Source of the DNA: Candidatus Electronema nielsenii | Lineage (GTDB): Bacteria > Desulfobacterota > Desulfobulbia > Desulfobulbales > Desulfobulbaceae | Reading direction: 5' to 3' | Length of the DNA: 6,197 bases | Assembly: GCA_026122915.1 (NCBI GenBank) | Contig: JAGIXO010000098.1 | Span: 1-6,197, forward strand | In this document: positions 1 through 5,193 of the stretch, piece after piece | Numbering within the stretch: the stretch's first letter is position 1 | Layout of the letters: each line of letters opens with the position of its first letter | The notes under the pieces: model-generated | Seen by the model: the letters and a program-made list of their open reading frames with translations, nothing else | Told to the model about the DNA's origin: nothing | Database searches by the model: none | Translations under genes and position numbers: made by a program

Positions 1-3
1 CCC

Positions 4-30
4 GAAGCGCAATTATTCAGATTGCGCTTC
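4..30 (-). terminator. Stem-loop over the end of the minus-strand gene
   Basis: A perfect 10-bp inverted repeat, GAAGCGCAAT (4-13) and ATTGCGCTTC (21-30), encloses a 7-nt loop. It lies across the last codons and the stop codon of the minus-strand gene, so it could end or protect that transcript. Read on the minus strand, only GGG follows before the window edge, so a T-tract cannot be confirmed. An intrinsic terminator is plausible but not shown. Confidence 0.4.
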
Positions 31-306
31 AAGCCATCTGCTCAAGGTTTCGATGATCTTGCGAGCCTGCTCCGCACTGGAAATATTGAATTTCGATTTA
101 GAAAGATACTGACCGTCACGCTTTTGGTAACGGCGAATGGTGTATTTTTCTGGGCCGAACGCCTCTGCTGTGCGATCATACTCTTGATAACGGAATAAAA
201 TAGTCGTCCATGCGCCTTTGGTCAGAACTTCTTTGTCCAATTCTTTGACCAACAACACGCCCTCTTCTTCGTAATTAACCGTTATTTCATTTATTTCTGA
301 AGCCAT
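13..306 (-). CDS. Conserved-looking small protein of unknown function (97 aa)
   Basis: I do not recognise this protein with certainty. It is a soluble, highly charged 97-residue protein with no signal peptide or membrane segment. The ATG at 306-304 is preceded by AGGAG (complement of 313-317) at a 6-nt spacing, which supports both the start and the gene. Residues 1-31 are acidic. Residues 32-75 look like successive beta strands rich in aromatic and basic residues (KGAWTTILFRYQEYDR, then EKYTIRRYQKRDGQYL). Residues 76-95 look like a C-terminal amphipathic helix. This strands-then-helix order with basic and aromatic strands resembles the PC4/YdbC single-strand nucleic-acid-binding fold; that is inference only. 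The gene is transcribed divergently from the Fur-like regulator, and its promoter candidate lies at 382-410. A stem-loop overlaps its stop codon. Confidence 0.75.
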   Translation of the reverse strand: MASEINEITVNYEEEGVLLVKELDKEVLTKGAWTTILFRYQEYDRTAEAFGPEKYTIRRYQKRDGQYLSKSKFNISSAEQARKIIETLSRWLEAQSE

Positions 307-381
307 ATCCTACTCCTTTTTGGTATTTATTCAACATACTGCGACAGCGGATCAGTCCGCAGCAATCTCTTTCATCGGTCT

Positions 382-410
382 TGAATAGCAGACCTGTCTG
401 CTTTTGTCAA
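382..410 (-). promoter_or_regulatory. Candidate promoter of the 97-aa gene, with palindrome in the spacer
   Basis: On the minus strand a perfect -35 hexamer TTGACA (complement of 405-410) is followed after exactly 17 bases by TATTCA (complement of 382-387), a weak -10 with three of six consensus bases. The spacer holds a perfect 7-2-7 palindrome, AGCAGAC-CT-GTCTGCT (387-402). This would be a natural repressor site. The predicted leader to the ATG at 306 is about 70 nt and contains a small GCGGA/TCCGC hairpin (347-360). Confidence 0.45.
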
Positions 411-437
411 ATTTAAGAATTTACATATTTTTTATCA

Positions 438-447
438 TTAATTATCA
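438..447. repeat. Upstream copy of TTAATTATCA, possible second regulator site
   Basis: The 10-mer TTAATTATCA occurs here and again at 497-506, with starts 59 bp apart. The downstream copy forms the right half of the Fur-like operator. This copy lies in the AT-rich centre of the divergent intergenic region, upstream of both promoter candidates. A second binding site that co-regulates the two directions is an inference. Confidence 0.35.
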
Positions 448-478
448 GTTATCTACCTGTCACCGCTAATTTTTATTC

Positions 479-507
479 TTGACATAGTAATGATTCTTAA
501 TTATCAC
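479..507 (+). promoter_or_regulatory. Candidate promoter of the regulator/rubrerythrin operon
   Basis: A perfect -35 TTGACA (479-484) is followed by a 17-bp spacer and TATCAC (502-507), which matches four of six bases of the -10 consensus. Transcription would begin near 513-515, leaving a leader of about 27 nt that contains the ribosome binding site at 527-536. This placement makes the in-frame ATG at 490 lie inside the promoter, which argues for translation from 541. Confidence 0.55.
488..506. promoter_or_regulatory. Fur/PerR-like operator overlapping the promoter
   Basis: TAATGATTC-T-TAATTATCA is an imperfect 9-1-9 inverted repeat with six of nine arm positions complementary. Its AT-rich TGATAAT and AATGATT half-sites are in the style of Fur-family boxes. 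It sits between the -35 and -10 elements of the promoter for the Fur-like gene. Binding there would block RNA polymerase, which is the usual arrangement for autorepression by Fur-family proteins. The link to this particular regulator is inferred. Confidence 0.5.
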
Positions 508-540
508 TTTTTTATAAACTTTGAACAGAAAGGTGACGTT

Positions 541-1188
541 ATGAAAACAATTTTGAGAATGACCCATCAACGGGAAGTGATCCTCGATGAGATGGGAAAA
601 TGCAAGGGGCATCCCACCGCTGACGTACTCTATGAACGAATAAAGAAAAAGCTGCCGCGCATAAGTTTAGCGACCGTTTACAGAAATCTTGAAATTCTGT
701 CTGAAGCAGGTATGATCAGAAAGCTGGAAATCAGCGGTCGCCAGAAACGATTTGATCGGCTGCTGGATCAGCACCATCATATATATTGTGTCCAGTGTCA
801 TCGGGTTGACAACCTTAAAGTGGAAACGGTTTCCCCTGATTCTGCCGCTGAAATTGGTTATCGTATTTCTGGCTGCCGGATTGAATTCTTCGGTATTTGT
901 CCAGAATGTCAGAAGAAAAATGACCGTAGGCACGAAGACAGCAATGAAGAATGCCGCGTGACCGGTACTGCAAAATTGAACGGCAAGTTGAACGAACGGC
1001 AGCGCGAGGTACTGAAGGTACTAAACGGTTGCTGTGGAACGTGTTCAGGCAGAGATATTGCGACTGCCATCTCGCTTGAGCCAGAAAAAGTGAGTTGTCA
1101 GCTCACTGCGCTCAAGAAAAAAGGCTTGATAGCCAGTCCAGCCCGCTGCCGATATGAGATAACTGCCGCAGGCAGAGAAGTGCTTTAA
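541..1188 (+). CDS. Fur/PerR-family metal-dependent regulator with extra C-terminal winged helix
   Basis: This is a 215-residue cytoplasmic DNA-binding repressor of the Fur/PerR family, longer than the usual 130-160. The winged helix spans residues 1-70, with the recognition-helix signature ISLATVYRNLEIL (41-53). The dimerisation and metal domain follows. C83/C86 and C120/C123 are the structural zinc pairs. H24, D72, H78 and H80 match PerR regulatory ligands H37, D85, H91 and H93; the fifth position (PerR D104) appears to be N91. After a charged linker (124-149), residues 150-215 form a second winged-helix-like domain with C164, C165, C168, C186 and C203. The start at 541 has AGAAAGGTGA (527-536) just upstream; an in-frame ATG at 490 lies within the promoter and is rejected. 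It heads the oxygen-defence cluster, 29 bp before rubrerythrin. A peroxide-sensing (PerR) role is likely from context; iron sensing is not excluded. Confidence 0.9.
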   Translation: MKTILRMTHQREVILDEMGKCKGHPTADVLYERIKKKLPRISLATVYRNLEILSEAGMIRKLEISGRQKRFDRLLDQHHHIYCVQCHRVDNLKVETVSPDSAAEIGYRISGCRIEFFGICPECQKKNDRRHEDSNEECRVTGTAKLNGKLNERQREVLKVLNGCCGTCSGRDIATAISLEPEKVSCQLTALKKKGLIASPARCRYEITAAGREVL

Positions 1189-1217
1189 TAACGTAACAAC
1201 AAGGAGGAAGCAGAACA

Positions 1218-1793
1218 ATGGCTGAATTGAAAGGAAGTAAAACCGAGAAAAATATCCTCACCGCCTTTGCTGGCGAGTCACAGGCCCGCAATCGCTACAC
1301 GTATGCAGCCAAGATCGCGGAAAAGGAAGGCTATGTCCAGATGGCGCACCTGTTCATCCGCACTGCGGAGCAAGAACGGGTTCATGCCAAGACTCTGTTT
1401 AAGCTGCTGCAAGGCGGCGAAGTGGAGATCACCGCTGCCTTTCCTGCCGGAGTGCTTGGCTCTACGCTGGAAAATCTGGAAGCCGCTGCCGGAGGCGAGG
1501 AGCATGAATATATGGACATGTATCCTTCTTTTGCCAAAATTGCCGAGGAAGAAGGCTTTCCGCTGATCGCTGCTACCTTCCGCGCTATTGCCAAGGCAGA
1601 GAAGCAACACGCCAAGCAATATCGCGATTTAATCAGTAACCTGAAAGAAAACAAGGTGTTTCGCAAAGATGGCAGCGTAACTTGGCACTGCACCAAGTGC
1701 GGCTATGTCCATGAAGGAAGCGAGGCACCGCCAAAATGTCCAGCCTGCACCCATCCACAGAGTTATTTCGAGCTGTTGGCAGAAAACTGGTAA
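1218..1793 (+). CDS. rbr: Rubrerythrin
   Basis: A 191-residue cytoplasmic non-haem iron peroxidase that reduces H2O2 to water with electrons from rubredoxin. The N-terminal four-helix ferritin-like domain (1-146) carries the diiron ligands E20, E53, H56, E94, E97, E128 and H131. The C-terminal rubredoxin-like domain binds one iron through C159, C162, C175 and C178 (CTKCGY and CPAC knuckles). These positions match Desulfovibrio vulgaris rubrerythrin to within one residue, and the length is typical. AAGGAGG (1201-1207) precedes the ATG by 10 nt. It lies 29 bp after the Fur/PerR-like regulator, a classic target-next-to-regulator arrangement, and is probably cotranscribed with it. Nothing is missing, so it should be functional. 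Confidence 0.97.
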   Translation: MAELKGSKTEKNILTAFAGESQARNRYTYAAKIAEKEGYVQMAHLFIRTAEQERVHAKTLFKLLQGGEVEITAAFPAGVLGSTLENLEAAAGGEEHEYMDMYPSFAKIAEEEGFPLIAATFRAIAKAEKQHAKQYRDLISNLKENKVFRKDGSVTWHCTKCGYVHEGSEAPPKCPACTHPQSYFELLAENW

Positions 1794-1810
1794 GATCGCG
1801 CCGCAAACGG

Positions 1811-1816
1811 TATAAT
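1811..1816 (+). promoter_or_regulatory. Possible internal -10 element before desulfoferrodoxin
   Basis: The rubrerythrin-desulfoferrodoxin gap (1794-1897) contains a perfect TATAAT at 1811-1816. No good -35 lies 16-18 bp upstream (CTGGTA is the best, three of six) and there is no extended -10 TG. A small stem-loop, GAAACT (1820-1825) with AGTTTC (1833-1838), follows immediately. A weak internal promoter is possible. The match may be chance. Confidence 0.25.
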
Positions 1817-1897
1817 GCAGAAACTGTCTCTGAGTTTCCGCATGAGTTAAAGCAACAAGCGCGTCTTGCGCAATGAATCATAAGGAGGAAAAGTTTC

Positions 1898-2293
1898 ATG
1901 ACCAAAAAAAACGAAATTTACAAATGCCCGATGTGCGGTAATATTGTCGCAGTCCTGCATCCGGGCGCAGGTGCGCTGGTCTGCTGCGGCCAGCCGATGG
2001 ATTTGCTGACCGAAAACACGGTAGACGCATCTAAGGAAAAACACATCCCGGTGATTGAGAAAACCGCAAACGGTTACAAAGTGACCGTCGGTTCCGTAGC
2101 CCATCCGATGGAAGAAAAGCATTGGATTGAGTGGATTGAGTTGACTATCGGCGGCGTGGTTTGTCGAAAAGACCTGAAACCCGGCGATAAGCCAGAAGCA
2201 GTTTTTTCGTGCAGTAGCTGCGGCTGTAGCTGCAAGACTGCCGAAGTAACAGCCAGAGCGTATTGCAATCTGCACGGCAACTGGAAAGCGTAA
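1898..2293 (+). CDS. dfx: Desulfoferrodoxin (two-iron superoxide reductase) with Cys-rich insertion
   Basis: A 131-residue cytoplasmic superoxide reductase that converts superoxide to H2O2 without releasing O2. The N-terminal desulforedoxin-like domain (1-37) binds centre I iron through C10, C13, C29 and C30. The C-terminal domain carries the centre II Fe(His4Cys) site: H49, H69, H75, C123 and H126, with the conserved E47-K48 pair next to the site. AAGGAGG (1882-1888) precedes the ATG by 9 nt. Compared with the roughly 125-residue Desulfovibrio protein as I recall it, it carries about seven extra residues just before the last ligands, making the segment CSSCGCSC (C105, C108, C110, C112). This could be an extra metal or disulfide site, or a loop expansion by short repeats (TAGCTGC occurs twice in the DNA). 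The peroxide it makes would be removed by the neighbouring rubrerythrin and peroxiredoxin. Also called rbo or sorA. Confidence 0.95.
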   Translation: MTKKNEIYKCPMCGNIVAVLHPGAGALVCCGQPMDLLTENTVDASKEKHIPVIEKTANGYKVTVGSVAHPMEEKHWIEWIELTIGGVVCRKDLKPGDKPEAVFSCSSCGCSCKTAEVTARAYCNLHGNWKA

Positions 2294-2306
2294 ATCTTGT
2301 GGAAAA

Positions 2307-2328
2307 GCTGCGGCCTGCGAGCCGCAGC
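2307..2328 (+). other. Strong GC hairpin between desulfoferrodoxin and peroxiredoxin
   Basis: GCTGCGGC (2307-2314) and GCCGCAGC (2321-2328) form a perfect 8-bp GC-rich stem with a 6-nt loop. No T-tract follows, so it is not a standard intrinsic terminator. In a polycistronic mRNA such a hairpin may stabilise the upstream dfx message, mark a processing site or reduce read-through. The peroxiredoxin ribosome binding site lies about 20 nt further on, outside the stem. Confidence 0.5.
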
Positions 2329-2358
2329 GTACTGTCAACACCATCCCGGAGCGTAGAT

Positions 2359-2952
2359 ATGAGTTCATTGGTTACGAAACAGGCCCCTGATTTTACTGCT
2401 ACCGCTGTCATGCCGGACAACTCCTTTAAAGGGGATTTTCGGCTTTCTGATTTTCGCGGTAAGTACGTTGTTCTTTTCTTCTATCCTCTTGATTTCACTT
2501 TTGTCTGTCCGTCCGAAATCATCGCCTTTGACCGCGCCTTGCCTAAATTCAAGGAGCGAAATTGCGAGGTGATCGGCGTATCTATCGATTCTCAGTTCAG
2601 CCACTTTGCTTGGAAGAACACCCCGGTTAAAGAAGGCGGCATTGGCTGCGTCAATTTTCCGCTGATCGCTGATTTGGATAAAAAAATCGCCCGGCAATAC
2701 GGCGTGTTGATCGATATGGGCGTGGCTTTGCGTGGCACATTCTTGATCGACAAGGAAGGCGTTGTCCGTCATGCCGTAGTCAACGACCTGCCGCTGGGAC
2801 GTTCCACCGATGAGGCTCTGCGCATGGTTGATGCGCTGATTTTTCACGAAATCCACGGCGATGTCTGTCCGGCGGACTGGAACAAGGGCAAAGAAGCCAT
2901 GACCCCAACAGCAGCGGGCGTGGCTGATTATTTGGCAAAAAACGCGGCTTGA
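2359..2952 (+). CDS. Typical 2-Cys peroxiredoxin (AhpC/Prx1 type)
   Basis: A 197-residue cytoplasmic thiol peroxidase that reduces H2O2 and organic hydroperoxides. The thioredoxin-fold core holds the active-site motif PLDFTFVCP, with T47 and the peroxidatic C50. R125 is the likely catalytic arginine, and the resolving cysteine is C170 in the motif VCP. It has GGIG (93-96), similar to the GGLG loop of over-oxidation-sensitive enzymes, but its C-terminal arm has YL (191-192) where sensitive forms have YF. The reading frame is open upstream to a TTG at 2263, but the ATG at 2359 is preceded by GGAG (2348-2351) at 7 nt and gives the family's normal N-terminus (MSSLVTKQAPDF). It lies 65 bp after desulfoferrodoxin and 38 bp before rubredoxin. 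No AhpF or thioredoxin partner is in the window, so its reductant could be rubredoxin, but this is inferred from position only. Confidence 0.95.
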   Translation: MSSLVTKQAPDFTATAVMPDNSFKGDFRLSDFRGKYVVLFFYPLDFTFVCPSEIIAFDRALPKFKERNCEVIGVSIDSQFSHFAWKNTPVKEGGIGCVNFPLIADLDKKIARQYGVLIDMGVALRGTFLIDKEGVVRHAVVNDLPLGRSTDEALRMVDALIFHEIHGDVCPADWNKGKEAMTPTAAGVADYLAKNAA

Positions 2953-2990
2953 TCTGCCGCTCTCATCAATCTCCAGCAAAGGACAGCATG

Positions 2991-3149
2991 ATGAAAAAAC
3001 ATAGATGCCAAATCTGCGGCTACGACTACGACCCAGAGGTTGGTGACCCGGACAACGGCGTTGCGCCCGGCACCGCTTGGGAAGATGTGCCCGATGACTG
3101 GGCTTGTCCGATCTGCGGCGCGGGTAAGGATGCCTTTGACGAGCTGTAG
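2991..3149 (+). CDS. Rubredoxin
   Basis: A 52-residue cytoplasmic electron carrier with one Fe(Cys)4 centre. Ligands C6, C9, C39 and C42 (CQICGY and CPICGA knuckles) and the core residues Y11, Y13, P15, G18, W37 and F49 are all present. The 52-residue length equals that of the Desulfovibrio protein. Two adjacent ATGs occur at 2988 and 2991. The second sits 7 nt after AAAGGA (2978-2983) and gives the canonical MKKxxC start, so it is preferred. A longer frame from the TTG at 2949 overlaps the peroxiredoxin stop and is not credible. It probably passes electrons to rubrerythrin and Roo; desulfoferrodoxin can also be reduced by rubredoxin. It follows peroxiredoxin by 38 bp in the same direction, so it is likely part of that transcript. 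Confidence 0.96.
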   Translation: MKKHRCQICGYDYDPEVGDPDNGVAPGTAWEDVPDDWACPICGAGKDAFDEL

Positions 3150-3201
3150 GCACTTGCCGCTTCTTGAATGCAGAGTTCGCAGGAACAAAACGGACGAGAC
3201 T

Positions 3202-3256
3202 ACAGAAAAAATGCATGGCCCATTTTTCAAAATGGGCCATGCAACGTAGTTTCTGT
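3202..3256. terminator. Long perfect hairpin; intrinsic-terminator form on the minus strand
   Basis: TGCATGGCCCATTTT (3212-3226) and its exact complement (3229-3243) form a 15-bp stem around TC. Outer arms ACAGAAA (3202-3208) and TTTCTGT (3250-3256) can extend it past an internal loop. The six A residues at 3206-3211 become a T-tract directly after the stem when read on the minus strand, the standard Rho-independent form. On the plus strand the sequence after the stem is ACGTAG, with no T-run. It may still end or pause the rubredoxin transcript, but its best orientation stops transcription coming from the right. A dispersed genomic repeat is an alternative. Confidence 0.65.
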
Positions 3257-3260
3257 TCGC

Positions 3261-3291
3261 TTAGAATGGGTTACAGATAATTATTTATAGT
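3261..3291 (+). promoter_or_regulatory. Weak candidate promoter for the membrane-protein/Roo pair
   Basis: The AT-rich stretch after the long hairpin has TATAGT (3286-3291), five of six bases of the -10 consensus. The best upstream hexamer is TTAGAA (3261-3266), at a long 19-bp spacing and with only three matches. Position and composition suit a promoter for 3311-5160, but the -35 is poor. The element may be wrong, or may need an activator. Confidence 0.25.
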
Positions 3292-3310
3292 AAAAAAATT
3301 AGATAACACC

Positions 3311-3949
3311 ATGTCAACAACACAGCTTTTCGCAGAACTGTTGATTATAGGTTCTGGAGTCATAATTTGGGGTGCGCTTTTAGTTGCTGGAATAACAGGG
3401 TGGAAATTTGATCAATTAATTTTTGAAAAAGTTCTTTCTTCTCTTTGGCCCATGCTGATAGTAATCGCATATGTTTTGGGCATCCTTCTGGATAGAATAG
3501 CTTATTCAGTTTTTGACCACAGGAAAAATAAAATCAAGGACAGTATTATTGATAAAAGTGCTTGTTGTCCACCTGCTAATAGCATTGAAAAGATTGTGTC
3601 CGATTCATCCATTCATTTAAAGTCAATGATTGATTACAACAGAAGCAGAGGAAGAATTTGCCGTTCATGGTATATCAACTTTCTACTTATTGCTGCAACT
3701 TTCTTGGCATGGCAGATTAGAACGAGACAAGTATCAATCCTTTCCTTGCAGGCTACACCTTGCATCTTATTCACGCTTGCAATCATTTCATGTATGGTTG
3801 GAGACGAGCTTGAAAAAGATCATTATAACAATATTAAACATTCATACGATTACATCTGTAATTACAAGAATATAAAAAAACAAGGCGAATGTGGCTGCCC
3901 AGCAGCTACCCAGCAGAATAAACCCATTAGCAGGAGAACGAAGCGGTGA
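3311..3949 (+). CDS. Uncharacterised four-helix membrane protein, coupled to Roo
   Basis: I do not recognise the function. The 212-residue protein has four hydrophobic segments at about 8-28, 46-66, 120-136 and 147-164. Between the second and third lies a hydrophilic, basic region (69-119) with C85-C86 and an Arg-rich DYNRSRGRICRSW motif (108-120) leading into helix three. The C-terminal tail (165-212) is charged, with C183, C194 and C196 and a basic end. N- and C-termini are probably cytoplasmic. No good ribosome binding site precedes the ATG at 3311. The gene is visibly AT-richer than its neighbours (positions 3361-3420 have 22 G/C of 60), which suggests a separate history. Its TGA (3947-3949) overlaps the GTG of Roo in GTGA, so the two are probably translated together. 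A membrane partner or docking protein for Roo is possible but unproven. Confidence 0.85.
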   Translation: MSTTQLFAELLIIGSGVIIWGALLVAGITGWKFDQLIFEKVLSSLWPMLIVIAYVLGILLDRIAYSVFDHRKNKIKDSIIDKSACCPPANSIEKIVSDSSIHLKSMIDYNRSRGRICRSWYINFLLIAATFLAWQIRTRQVSILSLQATPCILFTLAIISCMVGDELEKDHYNNIKHSYDYICNYKNIKKQGECGCPAATQQNKPISRRTKR

Positions 3950-5160
3950 GACCTGTCGAACTGAGCAAAAATGTGTATTGGGTTGGAGCGGTTGATTGGC
4001 TGACCAGAGATTTTCACGGCTATTCCACCGAACGAGGAACAACCTATAATGCTTATCTGATCATTGACGAAAAAGTCACCTTAATTGACACGGTCAAGAG
4101 TGGTTACTGTCATGAGCTGATGCACAGAATTCGCAATATTATTGATCCGAAAAAAATTGACTACTTGATCGTCAATCATGTGGAGATGGATCATAGCGGT
4201 TCGCTGCCACAGGTAGTGCAGGAAATTCAGCCGGAAAAAATTATTTGCTCGAAAATGGGGCAGAAAGCTCTGACGCAGCATTTTCATCAACCGGACTGGC
4301 CCTATCATGTGGTTACTCCTGGTGAGGAACTGCGCCTCGGTCCCAACAAAACCCTGAGCTTCGTTGAAACCCGAATGCTGCATTGGCCGGATTCAATGTT
4401 CAGTTATCTGAAGGAAGATCAGATACTTTTTTCCAGCGATGCCTTTGGCGAACATTTAGCCAGTAGTGAACGCTTTGACGATGAGGTGAATCAAGACGTG
4501 TTGATGCACGAGGCGACCAAGTATTACGCTAACATCCTCACTCTTTATTCGCCGATTGTCAAAAAGTTGATTGCTCAAGTAGAAGCGATGCACCTGCCGC
4601 TGAAGATGATTGCGCCTGATCACGGTATCATCTGGCGGAAGAATCCAAAAAAAATTATTGATGCCTATTCCCGCTGGTGCGTCAATGAAAGTAACGGCAA
4701 AGCCTTAGTCATCTATGACAGTATGTGGCATTCTACCGAGATGATGGCAAAATCTATTGCCGGTGGCTTGCAGGATAAAGGCATTAGCTACAAATTGCTT
4801 AACCTACAGGTCAATCATCATAGCGATGTGATGTGTGATGTGCTGGAGGCAGGTGCGGTCATCCTTGGTTGCCCAACTCTGAACAACGGAATGCTGCCAA
4901 GAATGGCGGGCTTTCTGATGTACATGCGCGGTCTGCGGCCTACTAACAAAATCGGCGCGGCTTTTGGTTCTTACGGCTGGTCGGGCGAAGCGGTCAAATT
5001 GATGAACACCGCCATGAGCGAGATGAATTTTCGCCTCATCCATCCTGGTCTGCGGGTGCAGTACGTGCCGGAACATGGCCAGCTTCAAGAATGCGTGGAG
5101 TTAGGACACATTGTGGGCCAAGCTCTGCTCGATGCCAAGGCAGGAAACAAGGCGGTTTAA
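3946..5160 (+). CDS. roo: Rubredoxin:oxygen oxidoreductase (flavodiiron protein)
   Basis: A 404-residue cytoplasmic flavodiiron protein that reduces O2 to water, and often NO to N2O, using electrons from rubredoxin. The N-terminal metallo-beta-lactamase domain (about 1-250) has the diiron site residues H78, E80, D82, H83, H146, D165 and H226 (NHVEMDHSG, MLHWPDSM and PDHGII motifs). The C-terminal flavodoxin domain (about 252-396) has the FMN phosphate loop SMWHST (259-264) and the later NNG and GSYGWSGEA loops. Length and residue numbering match the Desulfovibrio gigas enzyme (402 aa) closely. No extra rubredoxin domain is fused, so it depends on a separate rubredoxin such as the one at 2991. 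The start is GTG at 3946, with AGGAG (3932-3936) 9 nt upstream inside the preceding gene. The four-base GTGA overlap with that gene implies translational coupling. Confidence 0.96.
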   Translation: MRPVELSKNVYWVGAVDWLTRDFHGYSTERGTTYNAYLIIDEKVTLIDTVKSGYCHELMHRIRNIIDPKKIDYLIVNHVEMDHSGSLPQVVQEIQPEKIICSKMGQKALTQHFHQPDWPYHVVTPGEELRLGPNKTLSFVETRMLHWPDSMFSYLKEDQILFSSDAFGEHLASSERFDDEVNQDVLMHEATKYYANILTLYSPIVKKLIAQVEAMHLPLKMIAPDHGIIWRKNPKKIIDAYSRWCVNESNGKALVIYDSMWHSTEMMAKSIAGGLQDKGISYKLLNLQVNHHSDVMCDVLEAGAVILGCPTLNNGMLPRMAGFLMYMRGLRPTNKIGAAFGSYGWSGEAVKLMNTAMSEMNFRLIHPGLRVQYVPEHGQLQECVELGHIVGQALLDAKAGNKAV

Positions 5161-5193
5161 CAAGAGAAGAAACAGGTGTCCAACTCTCTTCTG

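Noticed and set aside
490..540. Upstream in-frame ATG giving a 17-residue N-terminal extension of the Fur-like regulator
   Set aside because: It lies between the predicted -35 and -10 elements and lacks a ribosome binding site; the ATG at 541 has AGAAAGGTGA just upstream and gives a normal Fur N-terminus.
2214..2236. Short TAGCTGC/GCTGC repeats as a possible mobile or CRISPR-like repeat
   Set aside because: They are only a few bases long, in frame, and encode the Cys-rich loop of desulfoferrodoxin; there is no spaced array.
2263..2358. TTG-initiated 32-residue extension of the peroxiredoxin
   Set aside because: It overlaps the end of desulfoferrodoxin and reads through the GC hairpin; the ATG at 2359 has GGAG at 7 nt and matches the family start.
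1847..2368. 173-codon minus-strand open frame opposite desulfoferrodoxin
   Set aside because: The plus-strand gene has every expected ligand and a strong ribosome binding site; the antisense frame has no start signal or recognisable domain.
2949..2990. TTG-initiated extension of rubredoxin, and the ATG at 2988
   Set aside because: The extension overlaps the peroxiredoxin stop and is unlike rubredoxins. The ATG at 2991 has better spacing to AAAGGA and gives the standard 52-residue protein.
2365..3240. Long 291-codon open frame on the minus strand
   Set aside because: It is antisense to peroxiredoxin and rubredoxin, whose catalytic and metal-ligand residues are all intact; its protein is rich in unpatterned Arg, His and Cys and resembles no family I know.
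3311..3949. Membrane protein as a toxin or phage-defence effector
   Set aside because: Four helices and AT-richness alone do not support this; there is no partner defence gene, and the coupling is to Roo.
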